Positions 1 through 6,965 of a DNA stretch of 7,333 nt are shown piece by piece (within the stretch, counting starts at the first letter, position 1; each line of letters starts with the position of its first letter). Source of the stretch: Candidatus Poribacteria bacterium (GTDB lineage: Bacteria > Poribacteria > WGA-4E > UBA9662). The notes below the pieces were generated by a model, which saw only the letters and a program-made list of their open reading frames with translations, did no database searches and had not been told where the DNA came from. The stretch covers positions 27,421 through 34,753 of the forward strand of contig PACG01000090.1 in assembly GCA_002699335.1 (NCBI GenBank), written 5' to 3'. The position numbers and the translations under genes were made by a program.

Positions 1-317
1 CATCTCACTCTAGCTGAGATCTTACCACCTGGTGCCGGCAGAATGCAATCAGATCTAGTCCCTAGCCTTTTCGGTTTTATTCGATGTCGCGTATTGAACT
101 TAACATCAACAGGAGGACTAGCCTGGATTCAGCTAACCAATTTGGTCAGACCCAATTGCAGTAAACCTGCTTATTTAACAGTCCGAAGAAAAACACAATT
201 TCACTTAACAACCCAATTTACATTCTATATGATGTGATCACTTTTTTGAAGTTGCAGGAGTGTATAACCTGAAGACGAAATTTGTAGCATGGAATACCAG
301 AGAGTTATTTAGGGGAT
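1..317. other. Stretch with no recognisable gene
   Basis: I recognise no gene here. On the + strand one frame is open from the window edge to a stop at 235-237 (about 78 codons, first ATG at 43), but its translation has no domain, signal or composition I can place, and it could be chance or the tail of a decayed gene. A 6-bp inverted repeat (ATCTCA at 2-7, TGAGAT at 15-20) sits at the very edge and has no T-run after it. The A/T-rich part from about 170 to 310 is the natural place for the promoter of the lipoprotein relic that follows, but I found no convincing -35/-10 pair. Confidence 0.3.
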
Positions 318-1189
318 ATGGGTATTCTATTAGTGTTATCAGGACTATTTTTATTAGTTGTGGAGATGATGAGTCTAATGTGAATTCCGAAGCAGAATCA
401 GGAACTACAGGCGAAATTGTCACACCTGGTGCGGATGCTTAACATAGGTGGAGACGTTGCAGGAGGAGGAGAAAAGAAAACAAGAGAAGCAGAGATTGCT
501 AACTTTGCGGTTAGCCTCGACGGTGTGGGTTTTTTGAATCCTATATCTCAGCCAAAAACATAAGGTTTTCAATCAAGAATTAGGCTCCACGTATACTATC
601 GAATGCTGGTATCAACCCACCAAATCTGATGGTAAGTTGATGGCCCTTAATAAAGAAGACGAATGGGAATTTGCCAACAAGGGTGGACTCTTCCAATCAG
701 CTATTGCACGGTAATTCGTGGGCCTGGTTAGACAATGCACTGAAGAATCACATCAACAAATGGAATCATGCTACAATCGTGTGGAACGGGACACAACTAC
801 ATCATTTTATTAATGGTAAAAAGGGGAAATCCCATGCTAAGCCAGGTAAGTCTGTTAAACCGACCCAGTCGACTTTCAAAACCGGCAGACGTGAACGTGG
901 GGGCAACCCACTCAATCTTTGACGGATTAATTGATGAGGTCCGTATATCGATGTTCGCTACGATCCTGATTATGAGGCCCCAAAAATTGCGTTTGCTCCT
1001 GATGATAACACCGTGTATCTTTTATACCTTGATGAAGACAATATCGATGGCGATAGCTTCAATAATTTCGGCAAAATAGACCCAAACGCCACACTGGCAG
1101 GAGCCGGTGAACTGGTCGAAGCTAAGCTGCCGAATACAGAACGCCGTGTTCTTGCAGCAGAACCAGCAAACAAACTGGGGACGCCTTAA
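318..1189 (+). pseudogene. Frameshifted LamG-domain lipoprotein
   Basis: Relic of a roughly 290-residue surface or periplasmic lipoprotein with one LamG / concanavalin A-like lectin domain, a fold that usually binds glycans or proteins. The frame from ATG 318 reads MGILLVLSGLF; one base restored in the T5 run at 348-352 then gives the lipobox FISC followed by GDDES, with Cys at 359-361. Later pieces lie in different frames: NFAVSLDG (near 500), STYTIECWYQPT (586-621), GNSWAWLDNAL (710-742), HHFINGKKG (802-828), FDGLIDEVRIS (918-950) and RYDPDYEAPKIAFAP (956-1000), to the stop at 1187-1189. Six frame changes are needed, near 350, 440, 556, 706, 901 and 954; those at 348-352 (T5), 554-558 (A5) and 899-903 (G5) are homopolymers. 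FDGLIDEVRIS is a hallmark C-terminal LamG strand. The true start is uncertain, since an upstream start (GTG 260 or ATG 289) would need another shift. The ligand is unknown. Sequencing error is the main alternative to true decay. Confidence 0.8.
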
Positions 1190-1243
1190 GAGAAACCAAC
1201 TCTAATAGCAAGAATTTCATCTATTAACCTTAAACCATTTCAA

Positions 1244-1269
1244 GGGGCGAGGCTAAAAATGCTCGCTCT
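1244..1269 (+). terminator. Possible hairpin terminator
   Basis: GGGGCGAG at 1244-1251 can pair with CTCGCTCT at 1262-1269: a five-pair G/C-rich core next to the loop, then pairs that include two G-T wobbles, around a 10-base A/T-rich loop. The downstream stretch 1270-1280 is T-rich (CTCTTTATTTA) but is not a clean T-run. It lies 55 bases after the stop of the lipoprotein relic, where a terminator is expected. The paired arms are imperfect, so this is tentative. Confidence 0.3.
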
Positions 1270-1349
1270 CTCTTTATTTATCAATTTGGTTAGTGTCCTT
1301 CCTCTTTTGCCGTCCCAATAAGCCGCTGTTAAAAAAGGCCATAAGCTAC

Positions 1350-2560
1350 TTCTTTAGGGTTAAAAGATTCTATCAACCAACCCGACCAGGAGTAACGGCT
1401 ACGGCCCGTAAGTCAGAAGATACTGTAGAATGTGCAACGACAACGAAAAGTAGATCCGATCAGTTTATTCTGGCCCTTGGTGTTGAGCTTTGGCCTCGGA
1501 AGAAAGCATGATCTCGCCAGTTTGCGCCGGTCCTATGAGGCGGCGACGGGAGTTTTGCTATCGGTTTCGTCATTTTATGATCATTTCAACGAACGGCTGT
1601 AAGTTTTTCTGCGAGCCCAGCTTGTGAACACGCCTTGTACCAGGTCACGGTGAAAACTCCGGCCTTACGAGAGGCGTCATCGGCCTTTATGATGTGCTGG
1701 TTGGCATGATCTGTTGAAAAACAGCTATGCCCGCCGGTCGCACCAACCAGACGAAATCCGCGGCCAAGTGGCATTTGGTTCACTCGGTGGCCGGAAAAAG
1801 TGAGCATCAAATAAAGTGCACGGCGGAAAGGAAACATGAATCCTGCGCGTTGAAAATCGGCGACTGGGTCAAAGATCAGCTGTTATTGGATCCATGTTAT
1901 TTCAGCCCTGCATTGTTCGATCGGATTCATCAACGTGGCGAGTTCTTTATTTCCCGCCTCAAAAAGGGTTGCCCGCCTATCTGGGCCGCGGTTCACCAAG
2001 GAGACGTCACATCTGAAAAAACAGAGGTGTTGGGGCAAACGACGATCGGTCACCGCATCTTTTCGGCTGGCCGGCATTCGAAATCTAGAAAGCCAGGAAT
2101 ATCATCTTTAATGTGACTAATTTACTGATCGTCTTCTTCAATGCATATATCATTGCTCAACTCTATTTGGCCTACTGGCCCATAGAAATTCTTCTATCAA
2201 TTAGGAGCCTTGCCTTCGGCTAACAAGCACCTGATCTAAGCCTCCATTTATGCCGTCTTAATCAACATGTTGGTCAGTCAACGCATCGAACAGGAACTAC
2301 GTCAGTTGGTGGCCAACAGAGAAAAAGGAATGCGCTCTCGAAGAAACCGCCTTCCCGCGATTGGGGCCGTCCTCTCGGCGGTGAGCGCTACTCTTTTGGC
2401 CAATGTACGCCAAAAACCGGGATCAAAAGACACTCCTTCCCTATGACTAAACCAATTCTCAAAGAGACGAAAGATCCCAACCGAAAACGAGATACGTGAT
2501 CTCAAACCCTACAGAAAATCTCAAATTCAAGCGCTTAACCGATCACGAGTGGAGGTCTGA
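1350..2560 (+). pseudogene. IS4-family DDE transposase, degraded
   Basis: Remains of a cut-and-paste DDE transposase of about 400 residues, scattered over all three frames. In order I can read: QRQRKVDP and LVLSFGLGRKHDLASLRR (1441-1530), YEAATGVLLSVSSFYDHFNERL (to 1599), ALYQVTVKTPALREA (about 1630-1676), HDLLKNSYA (about 1704-1730), then a long clean piece from 1727 with RTNQTKSAAKWHLVHSVAGK, LKIGDWVKDQLLL and a second-Asp region LDPCYF, then FDRIHQRGEFFISRLKKG. The third-acid region follows as LYLAYWPIEILL, with Glu at 2185-2187; the Arg expected in the Y-R-E signature reads Tyr. The C-terminus continues as IYAVLINMLVSQRIEQELRQ and DPNRKRD. In-frame stops at 1426-1428, 1600-1602 and 2237-2239 and several frameshifts leave it non-functional. 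The start is unclear and the last stop may be 2558-2560. Confidence 0.85.
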
Positions 2561-2647
2561 CAGACTATGTACAGAAACCCTTGAACCCTTCACCGTGTCA
2601 TGATTTTAGGGGTGGAAAATAGAATCGTACTAATCGGTGAAATCGTA

Positions 2648-4162
2648 TCAATGATAATCTTCTCTCGTCGTCGGGCAGGTATTTATCCGCCGATAGAAGG
2701 GCAACAGGAGAATCACTACTGTGACAACCAAAATCCCCAGTGTAATCGGCCGCTGCCACAAAAAGTCCAGCTGGCCACCGCTAATCAGCAAAGCGCGACG
2801 CAGATTATCTTCCAATAAACCACCCAGGACAAAGCCCAACAGCATCGGAGCCAATGGAAAGCCTAAAAAGCGCAACAAGATAGTAACAGCGGCAAAACCA
2901 ACCATTAAGTAGATGTCAAAGGTGTTGAAAGAGACCAAATAAACACCAATCAGTGAAAAAAAGAGAATCAATGGAATCAGGAATCGCCTGGGTAGAGTAA
3001 TCAGTTTGGCAATATAGGGGATGAGTGGCAGGTTGAGGATTAATAAAACTACGTTACCCAGGTACATAGAGATAATCACTGACCAGAAGACTTGCGGGTT
3101 TTCAGTATAGAGCTGCGGCCCGGGTTGAACTCCGTATGAGATCAAAGCGCCCAACATGACAGCGGTGGTCCCGGAACCGGGGATTCCGAGTGTCAGCAGA
3201 GGAACAAATGATCCGGTGGAGGCGGCATTATTGGCCGTCTCCGGCGCAGTCAATCCTTTCAGGTTGCCTTTTCCAAACTGAACGTCGCTCTTACCATTAT
3301 CAATCGCCTGTTCCATGCCGTAAGCCAGGAAAGAAGCGATGGTAGCTCCAGCGCCAGGTAAGACGCCTATCAGAAAGCCCAAGACCGAGGACCGACCGAT
3401 GGTTGGCGCAATCTCTTTCAGCTCCTGTTTTGAAACTTTAAGTTGGCGCAGGTCAGAAGTAGCAGGAGAGCCCAGATGTGTATCTTCTCCTTCCAGGACC
3501 ATCATCAAAGCTTCGGACAAGGCAAAGGTGGCCATGGCCAGTAACAGAAAACTGATACCGTCCACCAGGTTCAGTTGCCCGAAAGTAAAACGTTGAATAC
3601 CGCTCACATTATCGGTACCCACAGTAGCCAGCATCAAGCCAACGACGGTCATGACCATGGCCTTCAGGAATTGCCCTTTGGGCGCAAAAGCGGATACTGC
3701 TGCCAAACCCATTAACATCAAAGCAAAATAGTCGGCCGACTGAAAACTGACCGACACGCCGGCTAGGACTGGCGCACCCAACAAAAGAAAAACAGCCCCA
3801 ATAGTTCCACCGGCAAAAGAGGCATAGGCAGCTATTGCTAAGGCTTTACCAGCCTGTCCTTTTCTAGCCAGTGGATACCCGTCAAAAGCGGTGGCCACCG
3901 TGCCTGCCACGCCGGGCGCATTGATCAAAATCGAGGAAGTGGAACCACCGAAGACGGCACCATAATAAACACCGGCCATCAGGATCAAGCCCGAAGCAGA
4001 ATCAAACCCATAGGTGATTGGAATCATCAAAGCAATAGCTGAGATCGGTCCCAGGCCCGGTAGCATGCCAATCAAAGTTCCCGCCACCACACCAATGAAC
4101 ATCATACAGATGTTGGTCAGAGTAAAAGCGGTGGAAAATCCGGTAAAAACTCCCTCTAACAT
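2648..4162 (-). CDS. tctA: Tripartite tricarboxylate transporter, large membrane subunit
   Basis: Large integral membrane subunit (504 residues, normal family length) of a TTT-family secondary importer. With the small subunit it moves the acid delivered by the periplasmic receptor across the inner membrane, in known members driven by an ion gradient. Family signatures are intact: GMLPGLGP at 32-39 and GVLPGAGA at 266-273 (the family's duplicated half-motif), GAVFGGSTSSILINAPG at 68-84, APETANNAAS at 306-315 and LGIPGSGTTA at 325-334. Long hydrophobic segments run throughout; the hydrophilic loop lies at about 224-254. The start is supported by alignment with the usual N-terminus, about 30 residues before the first LPG motif. 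It begins 5 bases after the tctB stop with no clear Shine-Dalgarno, suggesting translational coupling. No strong terminator is visible beyond its stop. Substrate is unproven: tricarboxylates such as citrate are typical, but TTT systems also take other carboxylates. Confidence 0.97.
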   Translation of the reverse strand: MLEGVFTGFSTAFTLTNICMMFIGVVAGTLIGMLPGLGPISAIALMIPITYGFDSASGLILMAGVYYGAVFGGSTSSILINAPGVAGTVATAFDGYPLARKGQAGKALAIAAYASFAGGTIGAVFLLLGAPVLAGVSVSFQSADYFALMLMGLAAVSAFAPKGQFLKAMVMTVVGLMLATVGTDNVSGIQRFTFGQLNLVDGISFLLLAMATFALSEALMMVLEGEDTHLGSPATSDLRQLKVSKQELKEIAPTIGRSSVLGFLIGVLPGAGATIASFLAYGMEQAIDNGKSDVQFGKGNLKGLTAPETANNAASTGSFVPLLTLGIPGSGTTAVMLGALISYGVQPGPQLYTENPQVFWSVIISMYLGNVVLLILNLPLIPYIAKLITLPRRFLIPLILFFSLIGVYLVSFNTFDIYLMVGFAAVTILLRFLGFPLAPMLLGFVLGGLLEDNLRRALLISGGQLDFLWQRPITLGILVVTVVILLLPFYRRINTCPTTREDYH

Positions 4163-4167
4163 TAGGC

Positions 4168-4650
4168 TTAGTTTAGCAGTTCTGAGATAAGCCTACCGAC
4201 GATTCCAGAATCGAGGTAGACGCCCAGAAATTGGGTTAGTGACAACCAAAAGGCAAAGGGGGTAACGGTCGAGATAATGAGAATCGCTTTCGGTTTCCGT
4301 TCGCCCATGATCCAAAAGCCCGTAGCCAGAAAGAATACGGTCGAGATTAGGAATCCTAGCGGGTTCATGACTGTACCATAAGCTACCATCAACGCCAATA
4401 GACCGCCAACCCGATATAAGTTCTTCGGTTTGATGGCAGAAAGGGCGGTAGTGACTATTGATGGAGATTCTGCTGGTATGAGAAAAATCAGCATCGAGAT
4501 GGTAACGCCAACAATGCTGAGGGCAATCGGTAAACTGGATGGGTCGACAGCGTCTTCGAAGGAAGGGATTGAGGGCAGGTCTAGAGCCAAGTAGCCGTAG
4601 CCTCCAGAAAAGACGAGAATGACCAATGCTCCCAACCTATTTTTCGACAT
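4168..4650 (-). CDS. tctB: Tripartite tricarboxylate transporter, small membrane subunit
   Basis: Small membrane subunit (160 residues, usual size) of the same TTT transporter. TctB is poorly conserved in sequence; the call rests on size, topology and position between the other two subunits. Hydrophobic segments lie at about 5-24, 38-59, 81-115 (long enough for two closely spaced helices around N96-P97) and 121-146, matching the four-to-five-helix TctB pattern, with a polar loop around 60-80. ATG at 4648-4650 is the first start and lies 32 bases after the tctC stop; the bases just before it show no good Shine-Dalgarno. Its stop lies 5 bases before tctA. It is thought to help assemble or stabilise TctA and to pair with the loaded binding protein. 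The frame is clean, with no disruption. Confidence 0.93.
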   Translation of the reverse strand: MSKNRLGALVILVFSGGYGYLALDLPSIPSFEDAVDPSSLPIALSIVGVTISMLIFLIPAESPSIVTTALSAIKPKNLYRVGGLLALMVAYGTVMNPLGFLISTVFFLATGFWIMGERKPKAILIISTVTPFAFWLSLTQFLGVYLDSGIVGRLISELLN

Positions 4651-4682
4651 CGGTTAGCTGCTGGCAGATTATATTTAGCGGC

Positions 4683-5657
4683 TTATTCCAGAAAGCCAAG
4701 TTCTTGCATCAACTTGCCAATCTGTTCTTCCTGCTGTTTGAGAAAAGCGCCGAATTTATCGCTCGCCATGTACAGATCTTCCCAACCATTGCGGTTTCTG
4801 ACCGTTTCCCAAGCCGGCGTTTGAAACATCTTTTCCAGAAGGTTATTGTAGGCACCAATCCGATCTGCAGGTAATTTGGGGGGGGCAAAAAAGCCACGCC
4901 AATTTACAAAAACAACGTCGTAACCAAGTTCTTTGAAGGTGGGAACGTTAGGAACCACCGCTGAACGTTGGCTGGCAGTGATAGCCAGAATACGCACCTG
5001 CCCGGCTCGATGCTGTTCCAAAGCCTCACCCAGACCTGTCGATAAAATCCTAGTCTCACCCGACAATAATCCGGCCATTGCCTTACCGCCGGCATCGTAA
5101 GGAATATACCGTATTTTTTGGGGATCCCCATCCGCCGCCTGAAACGCCAGCGCTGCTACCAGATGGTCCAGGCTACCCCGGCCAGAGCCACCGCTGATCG
5201 TTAGCTGTGTGGGATCTCGATGGAACAGTGTCACCGCCTGTTGCCAATTCCGGATTTCTGAATCGTTGGCCACGGCAAAAACACCGTAGTCGGCGACCAC
5301 ACCCGCTACCGGGGTCAGGTCTTGAAACGAATAGGTGAAGATCTTTTGTAGAGATCGGATAATCAGCGGGGTCGAGTTGACCATCAACGTTCCTTGATGG
5401 CGTTTGGCCGCTTTTACCAAATGCGCGATGGCGCGTCCACCACCCCCGCCAGACATATTCTGATATGATACCCGTTTGACCAAATCAGATTTGCTTAGTG
5501 CTTCCCCAACTCCCCGTGCAGTTGCATCCCATCCCCCGCCGGCCCCGCCTGGAATCAGGAAATGGATCTTGCCGATTTCAACATTGGCATTGGCCATCTG
5601 AACTAGGAATAGCGAGACGATGATGGTTAAAAGTCGGCGATTTGTTTGAGGACTCAT
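4683..5657 (-). CDS. tctC: TTT periplasmic solute-binding protein
   Basis: Extracytoplasmic receptor (324 residues) of the TctC/Bug family, first gene of the operon. Residues 1-24 form a Sec signal peptide: basic NRR at 6-8, hydrophobic core LLTIIVSLFLV, and a likely cleavage site after ANA at 22-24. The mature protein starts in typical fashion with IHFLIPGGAGGGWDATAR (31-48), where glycine-rich loop residues and the following Asp line the ligand site in characterised members. Other family marks are NMSGGGGGRAIAH (67-79), DLTPVAGV (113-120), GGSGRGSLDH (156-165), YIPYDAGGKA (184-193), LSTGLGEAL (205-213), VPTFKELGYD (238-247) and WRGFFAPPKLP (253-263). Start ATG 5655-5657 is preceded by AGGAG four bases upstream. 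A run of eight C beside six T (4878-4892 on the + strand) encodes the GFFAPPK segment and is a potential slippage site. The ligand cannot be named from sequence; the family binds citrate, other carboxylates and some amino acids. Confidence 0.96.
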   Translation of the reverse strand: MSPQTNRRLLTIIVSLFLVQMANANVEIGKIHFLIPGGAGGGWDATARGVGEALSKSDLVKRVSYQNMSGGGGGRAIAHLVKAAKRHQGTLMVNSTPLIIRSLQKIFTYSFQDLTPVAGVVADYGVFAVANDSEIRNWQQAVTLFHRDPTQLTISGGSGRGSLDHLVAALAFQAADGDPQKIRYIPYDAGGKAMAGLLSGETRILSTGLGEALEQHRAGQVRILAITASQRSAVVPNVPTFKELGYDVVFVNWRGFFAPPKLPADRIGAYNNLLEKMFQTPAWETVRNRNGWEDLYMASDKFGAFLKQQEEQIGKLMQELGFLE

Positions 5658-5661
5658 AGCG

Positions 5662-5666
5662 CTCCT
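5662..5666 (-). promoter_or_regulatory. Shine-Dalgarno of tctC
   Basis: On the minus strand AGGAG lies four bases before the tctC ATG. It is the only clear Shine-Dalgarno of the operon; tctB and tctA lack one, which fits initiation at tctC with coupling downstream. The 120 bases between the ancestral stop of the upstream relic (5780) and tctC contain an A/T-rich TATTAAT at 5684-5690 that could serve as a -10, but no matching -35 was found. Confidence 0.65.
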
Positions 5667-5779
5667 GTTAGACCGGATCAGGTATTAATAATCTGTAAAA
5701 GCGGCCAGAAAAATTGATTTGCGGCAACGGATATACCTCTACAGATGGTCGTTTGTTGTCGATCGTCTGTTGGTGATGT

Positions 5780-6857
5780 TCAGCCGATGCCTTTTTCTCC
5801 GCTACATATTTGGCAAAACGGTAGCAAAGAGTGTTGAATCTGTTGACAATCTTGACAGTGTTCATACTGATCCTACCCACAGGCGGGCAGCTGCTATAGG
5901 GTCGGTCACTACTATCTTCCTCCTTCTGCCAAATAGGAACTGCACCTTTTAGCTTGCGCGAACCCCAGCCGATTTCTTTGCGGATGCCGCGGCGAATTGG
6001 GAAGTTGCAGACCGGACAGCGCCACTTTTTGTATGCCTCCTTATACTGTTTTAATAACCAATCTTTCTGAGGGGAGATCGCCAGCCGAATCAGGTGCCTC
6101 AGAATCAGGACAACCGCCAGTATCGAGACTCCATGATAATATACCTAAAGAACTCAGCCGGAAAATATTGGAGCATAATCGTACCGGTTTCAACGAAAGC
6201 AACAATAAAAGCGGCAAAGACAAGCGGAGCAAAATCGCTCGCCTTTTTCCGATCAGAAGCCATGTTGTACCGAAAAGGAGCGGAATAATTGCCAACAGTT
6301 TCAAACCGGCTCTTTCCTAGCGATGCCCCCGCATTAAGGTCTCAAATTTTTGCCGGGCCTGGTTACTGCAATTGACGATTTTTTCCGTCACCTTGCCTAT
6401 CTTCTGCTGCAGTTGGCGCTGTTGGCCGGTCAGGACAGTGATCTGATCATTTGCCTGTTGAAACTGTTTCTGGTTGGCCAGATATAGTGTCTGGCCAACC
6501 AGAGATCTTTCTGATCTAAGGTCGGTTTGACATTTTTCTCCAACGCCAGTCGATGCAACTCCAACAATTGGTCCATTGTTTCCTTTGAACTATCCATGCT
6601 GGTTTTCAGGATCTTCTGGTTTTCCTTTTCGTTATCGATTTGAACGATAATATTGGCCTCGTCATCTTTCAGTTTCTGTTGCTGATTGAGCAATTGACTG
6701 CCGACTGTTTCTACCTCCTTCCAGCTGGGCCCTGGATATTGCCAATATCAGATAAGATGTATCCGATGGCCCAGATTAAAAGCAAGGTCAGGATAGCAGA
6801 AAAAAGATAGATCATGCTCTTATGCGAGATTGGGTCTTGTCGTTGTTCTGTACTCAC
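5780..6857 (-). pseudogene. Degraded coiled-coil, zinc-ribbon membrane protein
   Basis: Relic of a protein of about 360 residues, read by stitching frames on the minus strand. From GTG 6857 (or ATG 6815): a polar head, a membrane helix IYLFSAILTLLLIWAIGYIL, then a long heptad-rich region (LLNQQQKLKDDEANIIVQID; LHRLALEKNVKPTLDQKD; LYLANQKQFQQANDQITVL; QQRQLQQKIGKVTEKI). Next come hydrophobic segments LKLLAIIPLLFGTTWLLIGK, APLVFAAFIVAFVETG and ILAVVLILRHLIRLAI, then DWLLKQYKEAYKKWRCPVC and a Cys-rich tail with CPPCG, HCQDC and FCQIC: four CxxC pairs, suggesting a double zinc ribbon. Five apparent single-base losses (near 6727, 6505, 6241, 6131 and 5880) and TAG codons at 6317-6319 and 5873-5875 break it. 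The ancestral stop is probably 5780-5782; the frame entered after the 6131 shift stays open to 5668. The architecture matches a conserved uncharacterised family I recall only by motif. Function unknown. Confidence 0.75.
6469..6503. repeat. 13-bp inverted repeat within the relic
   Basis: CTGGTTGGCCAG at 6470-6481 is the exact inverse of CTGGCCAACCAG at 6491-6502, and T6469/A6503 adds a thirteenth pair, around a 9-base loop (ATATAGTGT). Each arm also contains the self-palindrome TGGCCA. It lies in the coiled-coil part of the pseudogene, and one apparent single-base loss (near 6505) is at its foot, where slippage on a hairpin would be expected. There is no T-run, so it is not a typical intrinsic terminator on either strand. 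Confidence 0.8.
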
Positions 6858-6903
6858 AGCTGATCTTCGTTTATTCTATTCTTTAGTGCAGGTAACAAAA
6901 ACC

Positions 6904-6909
6904 AGTATA
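6904..6909 (-). promoter_or_regulatory. Possible -10 of the coiled-coil relic
   Basis: TATACT on the minus strand matches the -10 consensus at five of six positions and sits about 47 bases before the GTG start at 6857, a suitable distance. The hexamer 17 bases upstream is TCGCAT, a poor -35, and no extended -10 TGn is present. Its gene is broken, though transcription from here might still run into tctC. Confidence 0.3.
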
Positions 6910-6965
6910 ACCGACATTGAGCAGTTATGCGACTCAAAAACACGATTTATCTCTGCGGATTTTCT

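Larger units (their letters stand above)
1239..2585 (+). mobile_element. Decayed IS4-family insertion sequence, ends uncertain
   Basis: The body of the element is defined by the transposase relic at about 1350-2560. The outer ends are a guess: TTCAAGGG at 1239-1246 and its exact inverse CCCTTGAA at 2578-2585 would bound an element of about 1.35 kb, a plausible size for IS4-family elements with a transposase of about 400 residues. The match is only 8 bp, does not extend inward, and I see no flanking target duplication, so it could be chance. The element separates the lipoprotein relic from the convergent end of tctA. Confidence 0.35.

Noticed and set aside
2..20. Inverted repeat ATCTCA/TGAGAT as a terminator at the window edge.
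   Set aside because: Only six pairs, mixed composition, and no T-run on either side.
260..442. A stand-alone small protein beginning at GTG 260.
   Set aside because: Its C-terminal half (SCGDDES onward) is the mature start of the LamG lipoprotein, and its N-terminal half lacks a proper signal; the neighbouring frame supplies it.
2302..2505. Minus-strand open frame opposite the transposase 3' part.
   Set aside because: It is the shadow of the transposase C-terminus, whose sense strand gives readable family sequence.
3339..3596. Plus-strand open frame within tctA, with similar ones at 2600-2912 and 4626-4874.
   Set aside because: Antisense shadows of intact tctA and tctC with no family-like sequence.
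4651..4682. Regulatory hairpin in the tctC-tctB gap (CTGC/GCAG).
   Set aside because: Four pairs with a two-base loop is not stable enough to argue for function.
5668..5880. A separate small gene (about 70 codons, minus strand) just before tctC.
   Set aside because: Its first half is the shifted reading of the zinc-ribbon tail: the neighbouring frame gives DQYEHCQDCQQIQHSLLPFC, clearly the ancestral coding.
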